DNA of 64,000 bases from Bradyrhizobium embrapense. Its GTDB lineage: Bacteria > Pseudomonadota > Alphaproteobacteria > Rhizobiales > Xanthobacteraceae. Both the position numbers and the translations under genes were made by a program. Below are positions 55,200 through 63,378 of the stretch, piece after piece. Location: positions 62,001 to 126,000 of the forward strand of contig NZ_LFIP02000012.1 in assembly GCF_001189235.2 (NCBI RefSeq). Reading direction: 5' to 3'. The notes beneath the pieces are model-generated. The model was not told the origin of the DNA, searched no databases, and saw only the letters and a program-made list of their open reading frames with translations. The number at the start of each line of letters is the position of its first letter. The first letter of the stretch is position 1.

Positions 55200-55949
55200 A
55201 TGACACTGAACCCGACGGCCAGGAACTATCGTGTCGCGGTCGCCGCCTATGAGGCGGGCCGGCCGAGCTATCCGGCGGAGATCGTCGCCGCGCTGCCGCT
55301 CCAGGCCGCGCGTTGCGTCGTCGATCTCGGAGCCGGAACCGGCAAGTTCACGCGCCTGCTGCTGCCGCATTTGTCAGAGACGGCTCGCCTGATCGCGATC
55401 GAGCCCGTCGCCGAGATGTCGGCTAAACTCGCGAACGAAGCCGGGATCGAGGTCATCAACACCCGCGCCGATGCGATCGGCCTCGAGACCGGCAGCGTCG
55501 ATCTCGTGACCTGCGCGCAGGCGTTCCACTGGTTCGACAACGAGCCGTCGGTCGCCGAGATCGCACGACTGCTGCATCCCGGCGGAACGCTGGCGCTGGT
55601 CTGGAACAACAGGGATGACCGCGCGCCGTGGGTCGACGCATTGTCGGTCATGATCGAGAAATACGCGGGAGACACGCCTCGGCAGCGCTCGGGGCGGTGG
55701 CGCTGGATCCTGCAGGATCTCCGCTTCGTGCTCGAGAAGGAAATCGTGCGGGACCATCCGCATCGGATGCCACGGCAAGGCGTCTATGAGCGCGTCGTGT
55801 CGACGAGTTATGTCGCCAATCTTCCCGATGCGGAGAAGGCGGCCATTCGCGACAGGACCGACGCCATCCTGCGTGAGGCTGGCCTCGGTGATGCCGACGA
55901 GGTGGTATTTCCTTATGTCACGCAGCTCTTCTTGCTGAAGCGGACCTGA
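55200..55949 (+). CDS. Class I SAM-dependent methyltransferase
   Basis: 249 residues from the ATG at 55200, with AGGAGAA upstream. The N-terminal RNYRVAVAAYEAGRPSYPAEI and SAM-binding CVVDLGAGTGKFTRLLLPHL are typical of the UbiE/Methyltransf_11 group; AIEPVAEM is the acidic loop and AQAFHWFDNEPSVAEIARLL follows. Substrate unknown, often annotated as trans-aconitate or generic methyltransferase. Convergent with the SRPBCC gene. Confidence 0.9.
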   Translation: MTLNPTARNYRVAVAAYEAGRPSYPAEIVAALPLQAARCVVDLGAGTGKFTRLLLPHLSETARLIAIEPVAEMSAKLANEAGIEVINTRADAIGLETGSVDLVTCAQAFHWFDNEPSVAEIARLLHPGGTLALVWNNRDDRAPWVDALSVMIEKYAGDTPRQRSGRWRWILQDLRFVLEKEIVRDHPHRMPRQGVYERVVSTSYVANLPDAEKAAIRDRTDAILREAGLGDADEVVFPYVTQLFLLKRT

Positions 55950-55965
55950 GCGGCTCCAAGGCAGG

Positions 55966-56454
55966 CTATGGCGTGGCGCGCCCTTGCTCGACGGCCTGCT
56001 TCAGGCGCGGCAGCGTCATGCGCCAATAGAAGGCAACATGCCTGGCGCCCGACTCGGCGCCGATTTCCCATCCGTTCCCGCGGCGGATCGGTGACGGCGG
56101 CACCTGCTGGGTGACGGTCAGCACCGTCTCGCCGCCGTCGGCCGCGAGCGCCATCGCGATCGTTGCATAGGATTGCGGAACATCCGGCAGGCCGGAGACC
56201 CGCGACCAGTAGGAGTATTCAAGCCGCGATGGTGGATCGACATGGAGGACGCGTCCCTTGTCGCGATAGCGCTTCGAACCGATCTCCGCCTCGATCTCGA
56301 TCGGCGCGCCGATCCGCCAATCGGTCTTGAAATGCGCGTTGCGCCACGTCTCGCCAGCCTTGGGGTCGATGATCGCGTCCCAAACATGCTTCGGCTCCGC
56401 GGCGATGCGGATCGACTCGGTCACCGATTGCAAGGTCCTCGGGGCGCCTTTCAT
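55966..56454 (-). CDS. SRPBCC (AHSA1/polyketide cyclase-like) protein
   Basis: 162 residues. The N-terminus VTESIRIAAEPKHVWDAIID, then RYRDKGRVLHVDPPSRLEYSYW and a C-terminal helix (AFYWRMTLPRLKQAVEQG) are the START-like SRPBCC fold used to bind hydrophobic ligands. Ligand unknown. It starts 7 bases after the LysR gene stop on the same strand, so they probably share a transcript. Confidence 0.87.
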   Translation of the reverse strand: MKGAPRTLQSVTESIRIAAEPKHVWDAIIDPKAGETWRNAHFKTDWRIGAPIEIEAEIGSKRYRDKGRVLHVDPPSRLEYSYWSRVSGLPDVPQSYATIAMALAADGGETVLTVTQQVPPSPIRRGNGWEIGAESGARHVAFYWRMTLPRLKQAVEQGRATP

Positions 56455-56461
56455 TGAATGC

Positions 56462-57418
56462 TCACTTGCTGCCTACGATCTTCCATTTTCCATCCGCGCC
56501 ACGCCGCAACGCAGGATCGCCGATGCGGATGTGTTGCGCCAGAAAATCGATGAAGGCGCGGACCCGTGCCGGCAGCGGACCGGCATGGCCGACATAGACC
56601 GCGTGGATGTCCTCGCGGTCGCCCGGGTTGAGATTTTGCAGCACCGGCACCAGACGCCCGGCCTCGATGTCGGGACCGATGTGGAACAGCGCCAGCCGCG
56701 CGAGCCCGATGCCGCCCAGCGTGAGCTGGCGCGCGGCTTCGCCGTCGCTGGCGCGGGCGACCGGCGGCGGCAACGCTTCCTCGATCTTTTCGGCGCGGCG
56801 GAACGGCCAGCCGCGGATGCTGCGCGGAAAGGTCCAGCCGATACCGCGATGCGCGGCGAGGTCCGCCGGCGTCTTCGGGGTGCCAAAGCGCGCGAGATAG
56901 GAGGGTGCTGCGACCACCACCATGCGGCTGGTGCCGAGCTTGCGCGCGATCAGCCGCGAGGCGCCGAGCGGTCCGACGCGGATCGCGACGTCGGCGCGCG
57001 CCTGCATCAGATCGACCAGCGTGTCGGTCAGCACGATGTCGAGCGTGATGTCGGGATGCTCGCGCATGAAGCGCGGCAGCAGCGGCATCACATGCAGCAT
57101 GCCGAACGGGATGTTGCTGTTCACGGTGAGATGGCCGCGCGGCACGCAGGAGGCGGCCTCGCGTTCGGCCTCGTCGATATCGGCGAGGATGCGCTGGGCG
57201 CGCTGATAGAACGCCTGGCCTTCCTCGGTCAGCTGCAGCTTGCGGGTGGTGCGGTTGACCAGCCGCGTGCCGAGCCGCGTCTCGAGCCGCGAGACCAGCT
57301 TGCTGACGCCCGACGGCGTCAGACGCAGGCTGTTCGCGGCTGCCGTGAAGCCGCCGAGATCGACGACGCGGACGAACACGTCCATCTCGCCGGAGCGGTT
57401 GGTGTCTGTACGGGACAT
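56462..57418 (-). CDS. LysR family transcriptional regulator
   Basis: 318 residues. Winged HTH at the N-terminus (MDVFVRVVDLGGFTAAANSL, LTPSGVSKLVSRLETRLGTRL) and a periplasmic-binding-like effector domain (GHLTVNSNIPFGMLHVMPLL, ADVAIRVGPLGASRLIARKL). It is divergent from an MFS transporter over 100 bases, the usual arrangement for direct control of that gene. Effector unknown. Confidence 0.93.
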   Translation of the reverse strand: MSRTDTNRSGEMDVFVRVVDLGGFTAAANSLRLTPSGVSKLVSRLETRLGTRLVNRTTRKLQLTEEGQAFYQRAQRILADIDEAEREAASCVPRGHLTVNSNIPFGMLHVMPLLPRFMREHPDITLDIVLTDTLVDLMQARADVAIRVGPLGASRLIARKLGTSRMVVVAAPSYLARFGTPKTPADLAAHRGIGWTFPRSIRGWPFRRAEKIEEALPPPVARASDGEAARQLTLGGIGLARLALFHIGPDIEAGRLVPVLQNLNPGDREDIHAVYVGHAGPLPARVRAFIDFLAQHIRIGDPALRRGADGKWKIVGSK

Positions 57419-57518
57419 CTTGAATTCAAGTCACAAATGATCGGATTGCGGCCATTCTAATCCTTCCGCGTCCGGACCGCTATCTCGCATTGCGGAATCC
57501 TCACCTCCGGAGCGACGC

Positions 57519-58700
57519 ATGCCTCTCGCAGTCCTTGCTTTGACCGCCGGTGCCTTTGGCATCGGCACCACCGAATTCCTCATCATGGGACTTTTGCTGC
57601 AGGTCGCCGCCGACATGCAGGTATCGGTATCGGCGGCGGGCCTTTTGATCTCCGGCTATGCGCTCGGCGTGTTCGTCGGCGCGCCGATCCTGACGCTCGG
57701 GACACGACGGATGCCGCGCAAGGCGGTGCTGCTGGCGCTGATGGCGATCTTCACGCTCGGCAATGCGGCCTGCGCGCTGGCGCCGAACTACGAATTGCTG
57801 ATGGCGGCCCGCATCCTGACCTCGCTGGCGCACGGCACCTTCTTCGGCGTCGGCTCGGTGGTCGCGACAAGCCTCGTGCCAGAGGACAAGCGTGCGTCGG
57901 CGATCGCTACCATGTTCATCGGACTGACGGTCGCGACCCTGCTCGGCGTACCCTTTGGCGCCTGGTTCGGCCTGATGCTCGGCTGGCGCGCGGCGTTCTG
58001 GGCGGTGGCTGTCATCGGCGTGGTCGCGTTCATCGTGCTGGCGGTGCTGGTCCCTGGTCATGTCGGCGCCAACGACAAGCCGGCGCCGTTGCGCGAGGAG
58101 ATCGCCGTGCTCGGCCGCCCGCAGGTATTGCTCGGCCTTGCCATGACGGTGTTCGGCTTCGGCGGGTTGTTCGCGGTGTTCACCTATGTGCAGCCGATCC
58201 TGACCCGGCTTACCGGATTCTCCGACGCCGCGGTGTCGCCGATCCTTCTGGTGTTCGGCGCCGGCCTTGCGATCGGCAACGTCGCGGGCGGGCGGCTCGC
58301 CGACAAGGGGCTTGCGCGGGCGCTGCTGGTGTCGCTTGGCGGTCTCGCCGCCGTGCTCGTCGTGCTGGCGGTGGTGATTTCGATCAAAGTGCTGGCAGTC
58401 GTGCTGCTGTTCGTGCTCGGTATTGCCTCATTTGCGACCGTCGCACCGCTGCAGCTGCGCGTGCTGGAAGCCGCCGGCGTCGAAGGTCGGACGCTGGCCT
58501 CGAGCCTGAACATCGCGGCGTTCAATCTCGGCAACGCGCTCGGCGCCTGGGCTGGCGGCGTCGCCATCGATCGCGGCCTCGGCCTTGGCACGCTGCCGCT
58601 GGTCGCTGCCGCGATCACCGCGCTCGGGCTGTTGCTCGCGCTGTGGAGCCTGCGCCTCGACCGGCCGGTCGTCCTCGCCACGCAATGCCCGGCGGAATGA
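57519..58700 (+). CDS. MFS transporter (AraJ/DHA1 type)
   Basis: 393 residues, twelve hydrophobic segments. The start MPLAVLALTAGAFGIGTTEF and the loop LGTRRMPRKAVLLALM after the second helix are typical of arabinose-efflux-like DHA1 transporters. Likely a proton-coupled exporter; substrate unknown. Controlled presumably by the divergent LysR gene. The aldo/keto reductase follows 23 bases later with its own strong ribosome site. Confidence 0.92.
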   Translation: MPLAVLALTAGAFGIGTTEFLIMGLLLQVAADMQVSVSAAGLLISGYALGVFVGAPILTLGTRRMPRKAVLLALMAIFTLGNAACALAPNYELLMAARILTSLAHGTFFGVGSVVATSLVPEDKRASAIATMFIGLTVATLLGVPFGAWFGLMLGWRAAFWAVAVIGVVAFIVLAVLVPGHVGANDKPAPLREEIAVLGRPQVLLGLAMTVFGFGGLFAVFTYVQPILTRLTGFSDAAVSPILLVFGAGLAIGNVAGGRLADKGLARALLVSLGGLAAVLVVLAVVISIKVLAVVLLFVLGIASFATVAPLQLRVLEAAGVEGRTLASSLNIAAFNLGNALGAWAGGVAIDRGLGLGTLPLVAAAITALGLLLALWSLRLDRPVVLATQCPAE

Positions 58701-58723
58701 ACAGCATCACAAGGAGTATGACC

Positions 58724-59758
58724 ATGGACTATCGCAATCTCGGGGCATCCGGCTTGAAGGTCCCGGTGCTCAGCTTCGGCACCGGCACGTTCGGCGGCCA
58801 GGGACCCTTGTTCTCGGCCTGGGGCCGCAGCGACGCCGGCGAGGCGCGGCGGCTGATCGACATCTGCGTTGATGCCGGCGTCAATCTGTTCGACACCGCC
58901 GACGTCTATTCGAACGGTGCGTCGGAGGAGATCCTCGGCGCCGCGATCAAGGGTCGCCGCGACAAGGTCTTGATCTCGACCAAGACCGGCCTGCCGATGG
59001 GCAACGGTCCGCTCGACGCCGGCACGTCGCGGTATCGCCTCGTCGCTTCGGTCGACGCCGCTCTGAAGCGGCTCGACACCGACTACATCGACCTCCTGCA
59101 GCTTCATGCCTTCGATGCCTTCACGCCGATCGATGAGGTGCTGTCGACGCTCGATACGCTCGTCCGCGCCGGCAAGCTGCGCTATGTCGGCGCCTCGAAC
59201 TTCTCCGGCTGGCATTTGATGAAGTCGCTTGGCGTCGCCGAGCGATACGGCTGGCCGCGCTACGTCGCGCACCAGGTCTATTACTCGCTGGTCGGCCGCG
59301 ACTATGAATCCGAGCTGATGCCGCTCGCGCTCGACCAGGGCGTCGGCGCGCTGGTCTGGAGCCCGCTCGGCTGGGGGCGCCTCACCGGCAAGATCAGGCG
59401 CGGGCAGCCATTGCCGAAAACGACCCGTTTGCACGAGACCGCGCAGTTCGGGCCGGCGGTCGACGACGAGAAGCTCTATGCGATCGTGGACGCGCTGGAC
59501 GTCATCGCTACAGAGACCGGCCGTAGCGTGCCGCAGGTTGCGATTGCGTGGCTGCTGGCGCGGCCGAGTGTCTCGTCCGTGATCATCGGCGCGCGCGATG
59601 AAGCGCAGCTTCGCGACAATCTCGGCGCAGTCGGTTGGTCGCTCTCACCGGACCAGATCGCGCGCCTCGACAAGGCAAGCGCGGTGATGCCTCCCTATCC
59701 GTACTACCCTTATCGAATCCAGGAAGGTTTCGCGCGGCTCAATCCGCCGGCGGTATAA
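58724..59758 (+). CDS. Aldo/keto reductase
   Basis: 344 residues from the ATG at 58724 with AAGGAG 8 bases upstream. The TIM-barrel catalytic set is present: Asp and Tyr in NLFDTADVYSNGASEE, Lys in VLISTKTGLPM, His in DLLQLHAFDAF; NADPH-binding SVIIGARDEAQLRDNL lies near the end. It resembles the YajO/IolS-like group. Substrate unknown. Operon partner of the MFS gene. Confidence 0.92.
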   Translation: MDYRNLGASGLKVPVLSFGTGTFGGQGPLFSAWGRSDAGEARRLIDICVDAGVNLFDTADVYSNGASEEILGAAIKGRRDKVLISTKTGLPMGNGPLDAGTSRYRLVASVDAALKRLDTDYIDLLQLHAFDAFTPIDEVLSTLDTLVRAGKLRYVGASNFSGWHLMKSLGVAERYGWPRYVAHQVYYSLVGRDYESELMPLALDQGVGALVWSPLGWGRLTGKIRRGQPLPKTTRLHETAQFGPAVDDEKLYAIVDALDVIATETGRSVPQVAIAWLLARPSVSSVIIGARDEAQLRDNLGAVGWSLSPDQIARLDKASAVMPPYPYYPYRIQEGFARLNPPAV

Positions 59759-59760
59759 GC

Positions 59761-61131
59761 TCAAGACTGAACCCCGGGGAATACCATGCGCATGCAGGCG
59801 CCGCCGGATGGCGCCTGGTCGACTTCGATCCGGCCGCCGTGCAGACGCATGATGCTCTGCACGAGATCGAGGCCGAGGCCGGCACCGCGTCCGCCCGGAT
59901 GCAGCCGGCGGAACGGCTCCAAAATCTGCTCGCGTTCGTCGGGCGGAATGCCGTCGCCGTCGTCGCTGACCTCGATCCGGCCGGCTGTCGTCACCCGAAC
60001 CAGGATCGTGCCGCGCCGCTGCCCGTGGTCGACGGCGTTCTGCACGAGATTGGTGAGCGCGCGTTCGAGCGAGGTCTGATCGCCGGTCACCATGACCGTG
60101 TCGCTATCGTGCTCAAACGACATTTCATATCCCGCGGCGAAAGCCAGCGGCGCGAGGTCGAGCACGACCTGCCGCGCGATGCCGACGAGATTGACGGGGC
60201 CGAAGGTGTCGGCGCGCTGATCGAGCCGTTGCAGGTCCAGCAGCTGGCCGGCCATCACGCTGAGGCGGGTCGCATCCTCGAGCAGATGGGTCTTCTCCGG
60301 TCCGGCGTCGAGCGAAGCGACACGTGTCGAGAGTATAGCGATCGGCGTGCGCAGCTCGTGCGCGGCATCGGCGAGGAAGCGGCGGTGGCGTTCGTAACCC
60401 TTGTCGAGGCGGTCGAGCGCGGCGTTGATGGCCTTGACCAGCGGGGTGATCTCGACCGGGACCTCATCGAGCGACAACTGCACGCCGCGCTGGTCGATAT
60501 CGATGCGTTCGGCTTGCGCGGCGACCTGTGCGAGGCCCTTCATGGCCCGGCGCACCACGAACGGGGTCGCGACCAGTGTCGCCAGCGTCATCAGCACGAT
60601 GATCGGCAGGATCATGTTGAGGAACAGCAGCGGTGTGCTCTCCAGCGCGCGCCACATCGAGAGCTCGCCGTATGTGCCGGTCAGGATCTGGATCCGTCCT
60701 GCAGAAGTGTCGACCCATTTGACGAGACCCGCGGGCCGCGCGGCTTCCGCGGCATTCCATTTGAGCCGCGCCTCGCTGACATGATCAAGGCTTGATGCGA
60801 TCGGCGCGAATTGTGCGGGTACCGTGCCTTCGGCGAGCTGGTGGCCCTCGGTGTCGCGGATGATGAACCAGAGGTCGGCATGCTCGGCGCGCAGGGCGGC
60901 CAGCTCCGGCGTCTGGTGCAGCGTCAGTCCGCCGGCTTCGTCGCGGGTGACGGCGTCTCGCAGTCGATCGAGCGTGCTGCCCTCGTACTCGCCGATCAGA
61001 AGTCCCGCTCGCAGCAGCCCGATGGCGGCGGCTCCGATCAGCAGGATCAGGAGGGTCAACGCGACGGCTTGCAGGCCGGCGAGGCGTCCGACCAGGCGCC
61101 AGGTGAGGGATCGCGGTCGCAGCACGCTCAC
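59761..61131 (-). CDS. Two-component sensor histidine kinase
   Basis: 456 residues. Membrane helices at about 21-41 and 167-190 enclose a periplasmic domain of some 125 residues. A HAMP segment follows (RRAMKGLAQVAAQAERID), then the dimerisation box with H258 in DAAHELRTPIAIL, N box LVQNAVDHG and G boxes DDGDGIPPDE and GAGLGLDLVQSIM. PhoQ/QseC-like layout. Its start overlaps the regulator stop by 4 bases. Signal unknown. Confidence 0.93.
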   Translation of the reverse strand: MSVLRPRSLTWRLVGRLAGLQAVALTLLILLIGAAAIGLLRAGLLIGEYEGSTLDRLRDAVTRDEAGGLTLHQTPELAALRAEHADLWFIIRDTEGHQLAEGTVPAQFAPIASSLDHVSEARLKWNAAEAARPAGLVKWVDTSAGRIQILTGTYGELSMWRALESTPLLFLNMILPIIVLMTLATLVATPFVVRRAMKGLAQVAAQAERIDIDQRGVQLSLDEVPVEITPLVKAINAALDRLDKGYERHRRFLADAAHELRTPIAILSTRVASLDAGPEKTHLLEDATRLSVMAGQLLDLQRLDQRADTFGPVNLVGIARQVVLDLAPLAFAAGYEMSFEHDSDTVMVTGDQTSLERALTNLVQNAVDHGQRRGTILVRVTTAGRIEVSDDGDGIPPDEREQILEPFRRLHPGGRGAGLGLDLVQSIMRLHGGRIEVDQAPSGGACMRMVFPGVQS

Positions 61132-61802
61132 GGAGTTTCCCGCAGCACATAGCCGAGGCCGCGAACGCCGTTGATGGTGACGCCGGCGTCGGCCTCCGCG
61201 AGCCTGCGGCGCAAACGCGACACATGGGTGTCCAGCGCATTGGGCTGCACGTCGTCGTCGAGGCCGTAGACCGCCTCCATCAGCGCGGAGCGCTGCACCA
61301 TGCGTCCCATCCGGTGCACCAGCGTCTCGAGCACCAGCCGCTCGCGACGTGGCATCTCCAGCGGGCGTCCGTCGACGCTGGCCTCGCGATGGGCGAAGTC
61401 GAAGGACAGGCGGCCGATCCGCGCGGCATCCTGCTGCACGTTGGCGGGCCGGCGCAGCAGCGCGCGCAGCCGCGCCAGCAACTCCTCGAACGCAAACGGC
61501 TTGCCGAGATAATCGTCCGCGCCGCTGTCGAGACCCGAGATGCGGTCGGCGAGCTCGCCACGGGCGGTCAGCACAAGCACAGGCACGGTGTTGCCGCTCG
61601 CGCGCAATTTCGGAATCAGTGACAGCCCGTCGCCGTCAGGCAACTGACGGTCCAGCACGATCGCATCGTAACTTCCGGCTGCGGCAATCGCCTCGGCTTC
61701 CAGAAGATCCGGCGCGTGATCGACCAGCATGTCGTGGCGCGCGAGTGCCGCGCGCAGCGCCACGACCATGTCCGGCTGGTCCTCCACCAACAGCACCCGC
61801 AT
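61128..61802 (-). CDS. OmpR/PhoP-family response regulator
   Basis: 224 residues. The receiver domain has the acidic pair VEDQ, phospho-acceptor D51 in AIVLDRQLPDGDG and LTARGE with the conserved Thr. The winged-helix domain includes ETLVHRMGRMVQRSALMEAV and NALDTHVSRLRRRL. It pairs with the kinase downstream. Divergent from the lipid-modification genes at 62130, so these are candidate targets. Confidence 0.94.
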   Translation of the reverse strand: MRVLLVEDQPDMVVALRAALARHDMLVDHAPDLLEAEAIAAAGSYDAIVLDRQLPDGDGLSLIPKLRASGNTVPVLVLTARGELADRISGLDSGADDYLGKPFAFEELLARLRALLRRPANVQQDAARIGRLSFDFAHREASVDGRPLEMPRRERLVLETLVHRMGRMVQRSALMEAVYGLDDDVQPNALDTHVSRLRRRLAEADAGVTINGVRGLGYVLRETP

Positions 61803-62129
61803 TTCGTCGTCTGCCTCAGTTCGTCGTTCGATTTGCCGGTTTTATGTCCGCTTCATTGCGGCAACCTTGCGGCTTGCTCAAGCTGAATACGTCGCGGCGT
61901 GAAAAATCGCACGCGCGCGGATTCACGACAGGCTCGCGCAAGCTTCGCATGAGACAGAGGCGTGCATCGGGCCGATCGAATCGTCCCACTACCGATCGGC
62001 ACTGCTCAACCGATGGGAGCCTACCACACATGATGATGGGCGCCCGCAATGCGAAAGACATGCGAATGACCTTGTCAACGAACTTCCGCCGAGACATCGG
62101 CAACGCGCTTATCGTGCGGGAGCTCCGGC
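61803..62129. other. Divergent region between response regulator and PmtA-like gene
   Basis: About 327 bases carrying promoters for both directions. A 37-codon frame starts here at 62030 and overlaps the PmtA-like start (listed separately). The part 61840-62060 is somewhat less GC-rich than the genes. No perfect palindrome of more than 6 bp noticed. Confidence 0.55.
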
Positions 62130-62143
62130 ATGTGGGCCGCTGA
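62030..62143 (+). CDS. Possible 37-residue leader ORF
   Basis: It starts with two consecutive ATG codons in frame (62030, 62033) after a GGGAG about 11 bases upstream, reads MMMGARNAKDMRMTLSTNFR and continues to a TGA that lies 11 bases inside the next gene in another frame. The overlap could couple translation. Nothing recognised; may be chance. Confidence 0.25.
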   Translation: MMMGARNAKDMRMTLSTNFRRDIGNALIVRELRHVGR

Positions 62144-62708
62144 CATCCTGCCGTTCGTCCGCGCCTGGGTGCGTAATCCGTTGCGTGTCGCCGCGGTCGC
62201 ACCGTCGGGGCCGGCGATCTCGTCGCTCATGACGCAGGAGATCACCGCGGATAGCGGCCCCGTGCTCGAGCTCGGCCCCGGCACGGGCGTCTTCACCCGC
62301 GCTCTGCTGAAGCGTGGCGTGAGGCAGCAGGACCTGACGCTGGTGGAGTATGGCTCCGAGTTCATCCCGCTGCTGCAGCGGCGCTTCCCGGGTGCGCGGG
62401 TGCTCTGGATGGACGCGGCCTGGCTGCGCAGGGACGGGCTGTTCGACGGCGCGCCGGTCGGTGCGGTCGTGAGCGGCCTCGGGCTTCTCATCATGCCGCC
62501 GGAGAAAGTCATAACCATCCTCCACGGCGCCTTCGGCTATCTCCGCGCCGGCGGGGCGTTCTACCAGATCACCTATGGCACGCGCTGTCCCGTCGCGGAC
62601 GCGATCCTTGATCGCCTCGATCTGCAGGCGAGCTGCATCGGACAGACGTTCCTCAACCTGCCGCCGGCTTCCGTATACCGGATCAGCCGCCGCCACGCCC
62701 ACGCTTGA
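62130..62708 (+). CDS. PmtA-like phospholipid N-methyltransferase
   Basis: 192 residues, ATG start. FVRAWVRNPLRVAAVAPSG followed by the SAM-binding VLELGPGTGVFTRALL (45-60) is the pattern of the Sinorhizobium-type phosphatidylethanolamine N-methyltransferase family and related rRNA-dimethylase-like enzymes. LVEYGSEFIPLLQRRFPG is the acidic loop. Probably acts at the membrane on phosphatidylethanolamine or a derivative; exact substrate not provable. The DedA gene follows after 10 bases. Confidence 0.8.
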   Translation: MWAADILPFVRAWVRNPLRVAAVAPSGPAISSLMTQEITADSGPVLELGPGTGVFTRALLKRGVRQQDLTLVEYGSEFIPLLQRRFPGARVLWMDAAWLRRDGLFDGAPVGAVVSGLGLLIMPPEKVITILHGAFGYLRAGGAFYQITYGTRCPVADAILDRLDLQASCIGQTFLNLPPASVYRISRRHAHA

Positions 62709-62718
62709 TCGAGGCGCC

Positions 62719-63378
62719 ATGGACACGTCGAGCACGATCGCGATGTTTCTGCACTTCGGCCTGGTGGGAGTCGGCTGCCTCGCCGTCGCCGAGAAGTTCA
62801 TTCCGCTGCTGCCGTCCTACGTGCTGCTGATGCTGCTGGGCTTGACGGTCTCCGACGGCTCGATGCTCGCGATGACCATCCTCGCGACCAGCGTCGGGTC
62901 TGTCGTCGGTGCCATCGGCTGGTACGGGCTCGGGCGCGCGCTCGGCTCGCGGCGCATCGAACGGCTGGTGACGCGCTACGGCAAGTTCGTGTTGCTGCGG
63001 CCATCCTTCTACCGGCAGCTGACCGACGCCTATCGCGGCAATCATTTCTGGGTGACGCTGATCGGTCAGACCCTGCCCACCGTGCGGATCTACCTCGCGC
63101 TCCCAGCCGGCGTGTTGCGCCTCGAGCCGCGCGCCTTCGTGATGGCGACGGCGATCGGCACCGTGATCTGGAACATGCCGTTCCTCACGCTCGGCTATGT
63201 CCTGCGCGGCAGCGGCCACGATCCGGTCAGCCTCGGCTTCTGGGTGGTGGTCATCCTGATCGCCGTGGAGGTCGCGCTCTTCCTCGGATTTCGCTTCTAC
63301 AAGCGTTCGCTCGCGCCGCGGTGCGTCGCGCCGCCGCGCGCTTTATCCTCGCGCGTGCCGGTGGAGGAAGGTGCATGA
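62719..63378 (+). CDS. DedA family (VTT domain) membrane protein
   Basis: 219 residues from the ATG at 62719. Hydrophobic segments at about 8-20, 31-70, 130-150 and 175-200. SNARE-associated/VTT motifs are visible: EKFIPLLPSYVLLMLLGLTV, GSVVGAIGWYGLGRALG, and GQTLPTVRIYLALPAGVLRL with the conserved R and P. DedA proteins are undecaprenyl-phosphate or phospholipid flippases. Its stop overlaps the next start (ATGA), so the lipid genes are an operon. Confidence 0.9.
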   Translation: MDTSSTIAMFLHFGLVGVGCLAVAEKFIPLLPSYVLLMLLGLTVSDGSMLAMTILATSVGSVVGAIGWYGLGRALGSRRIERLVTRYGKFVLLRPSFYRQLTDAYRGNHFWVTLIGQTLPTVRIYLALPAGVLRLEPRAFVMATAIGTVIWNMPFLTLGYVLRGSGHDPVSLGFWVVVILIAVEVALFLGFRFYKRSLAPRCVAPPRALSSRVPVEEGA

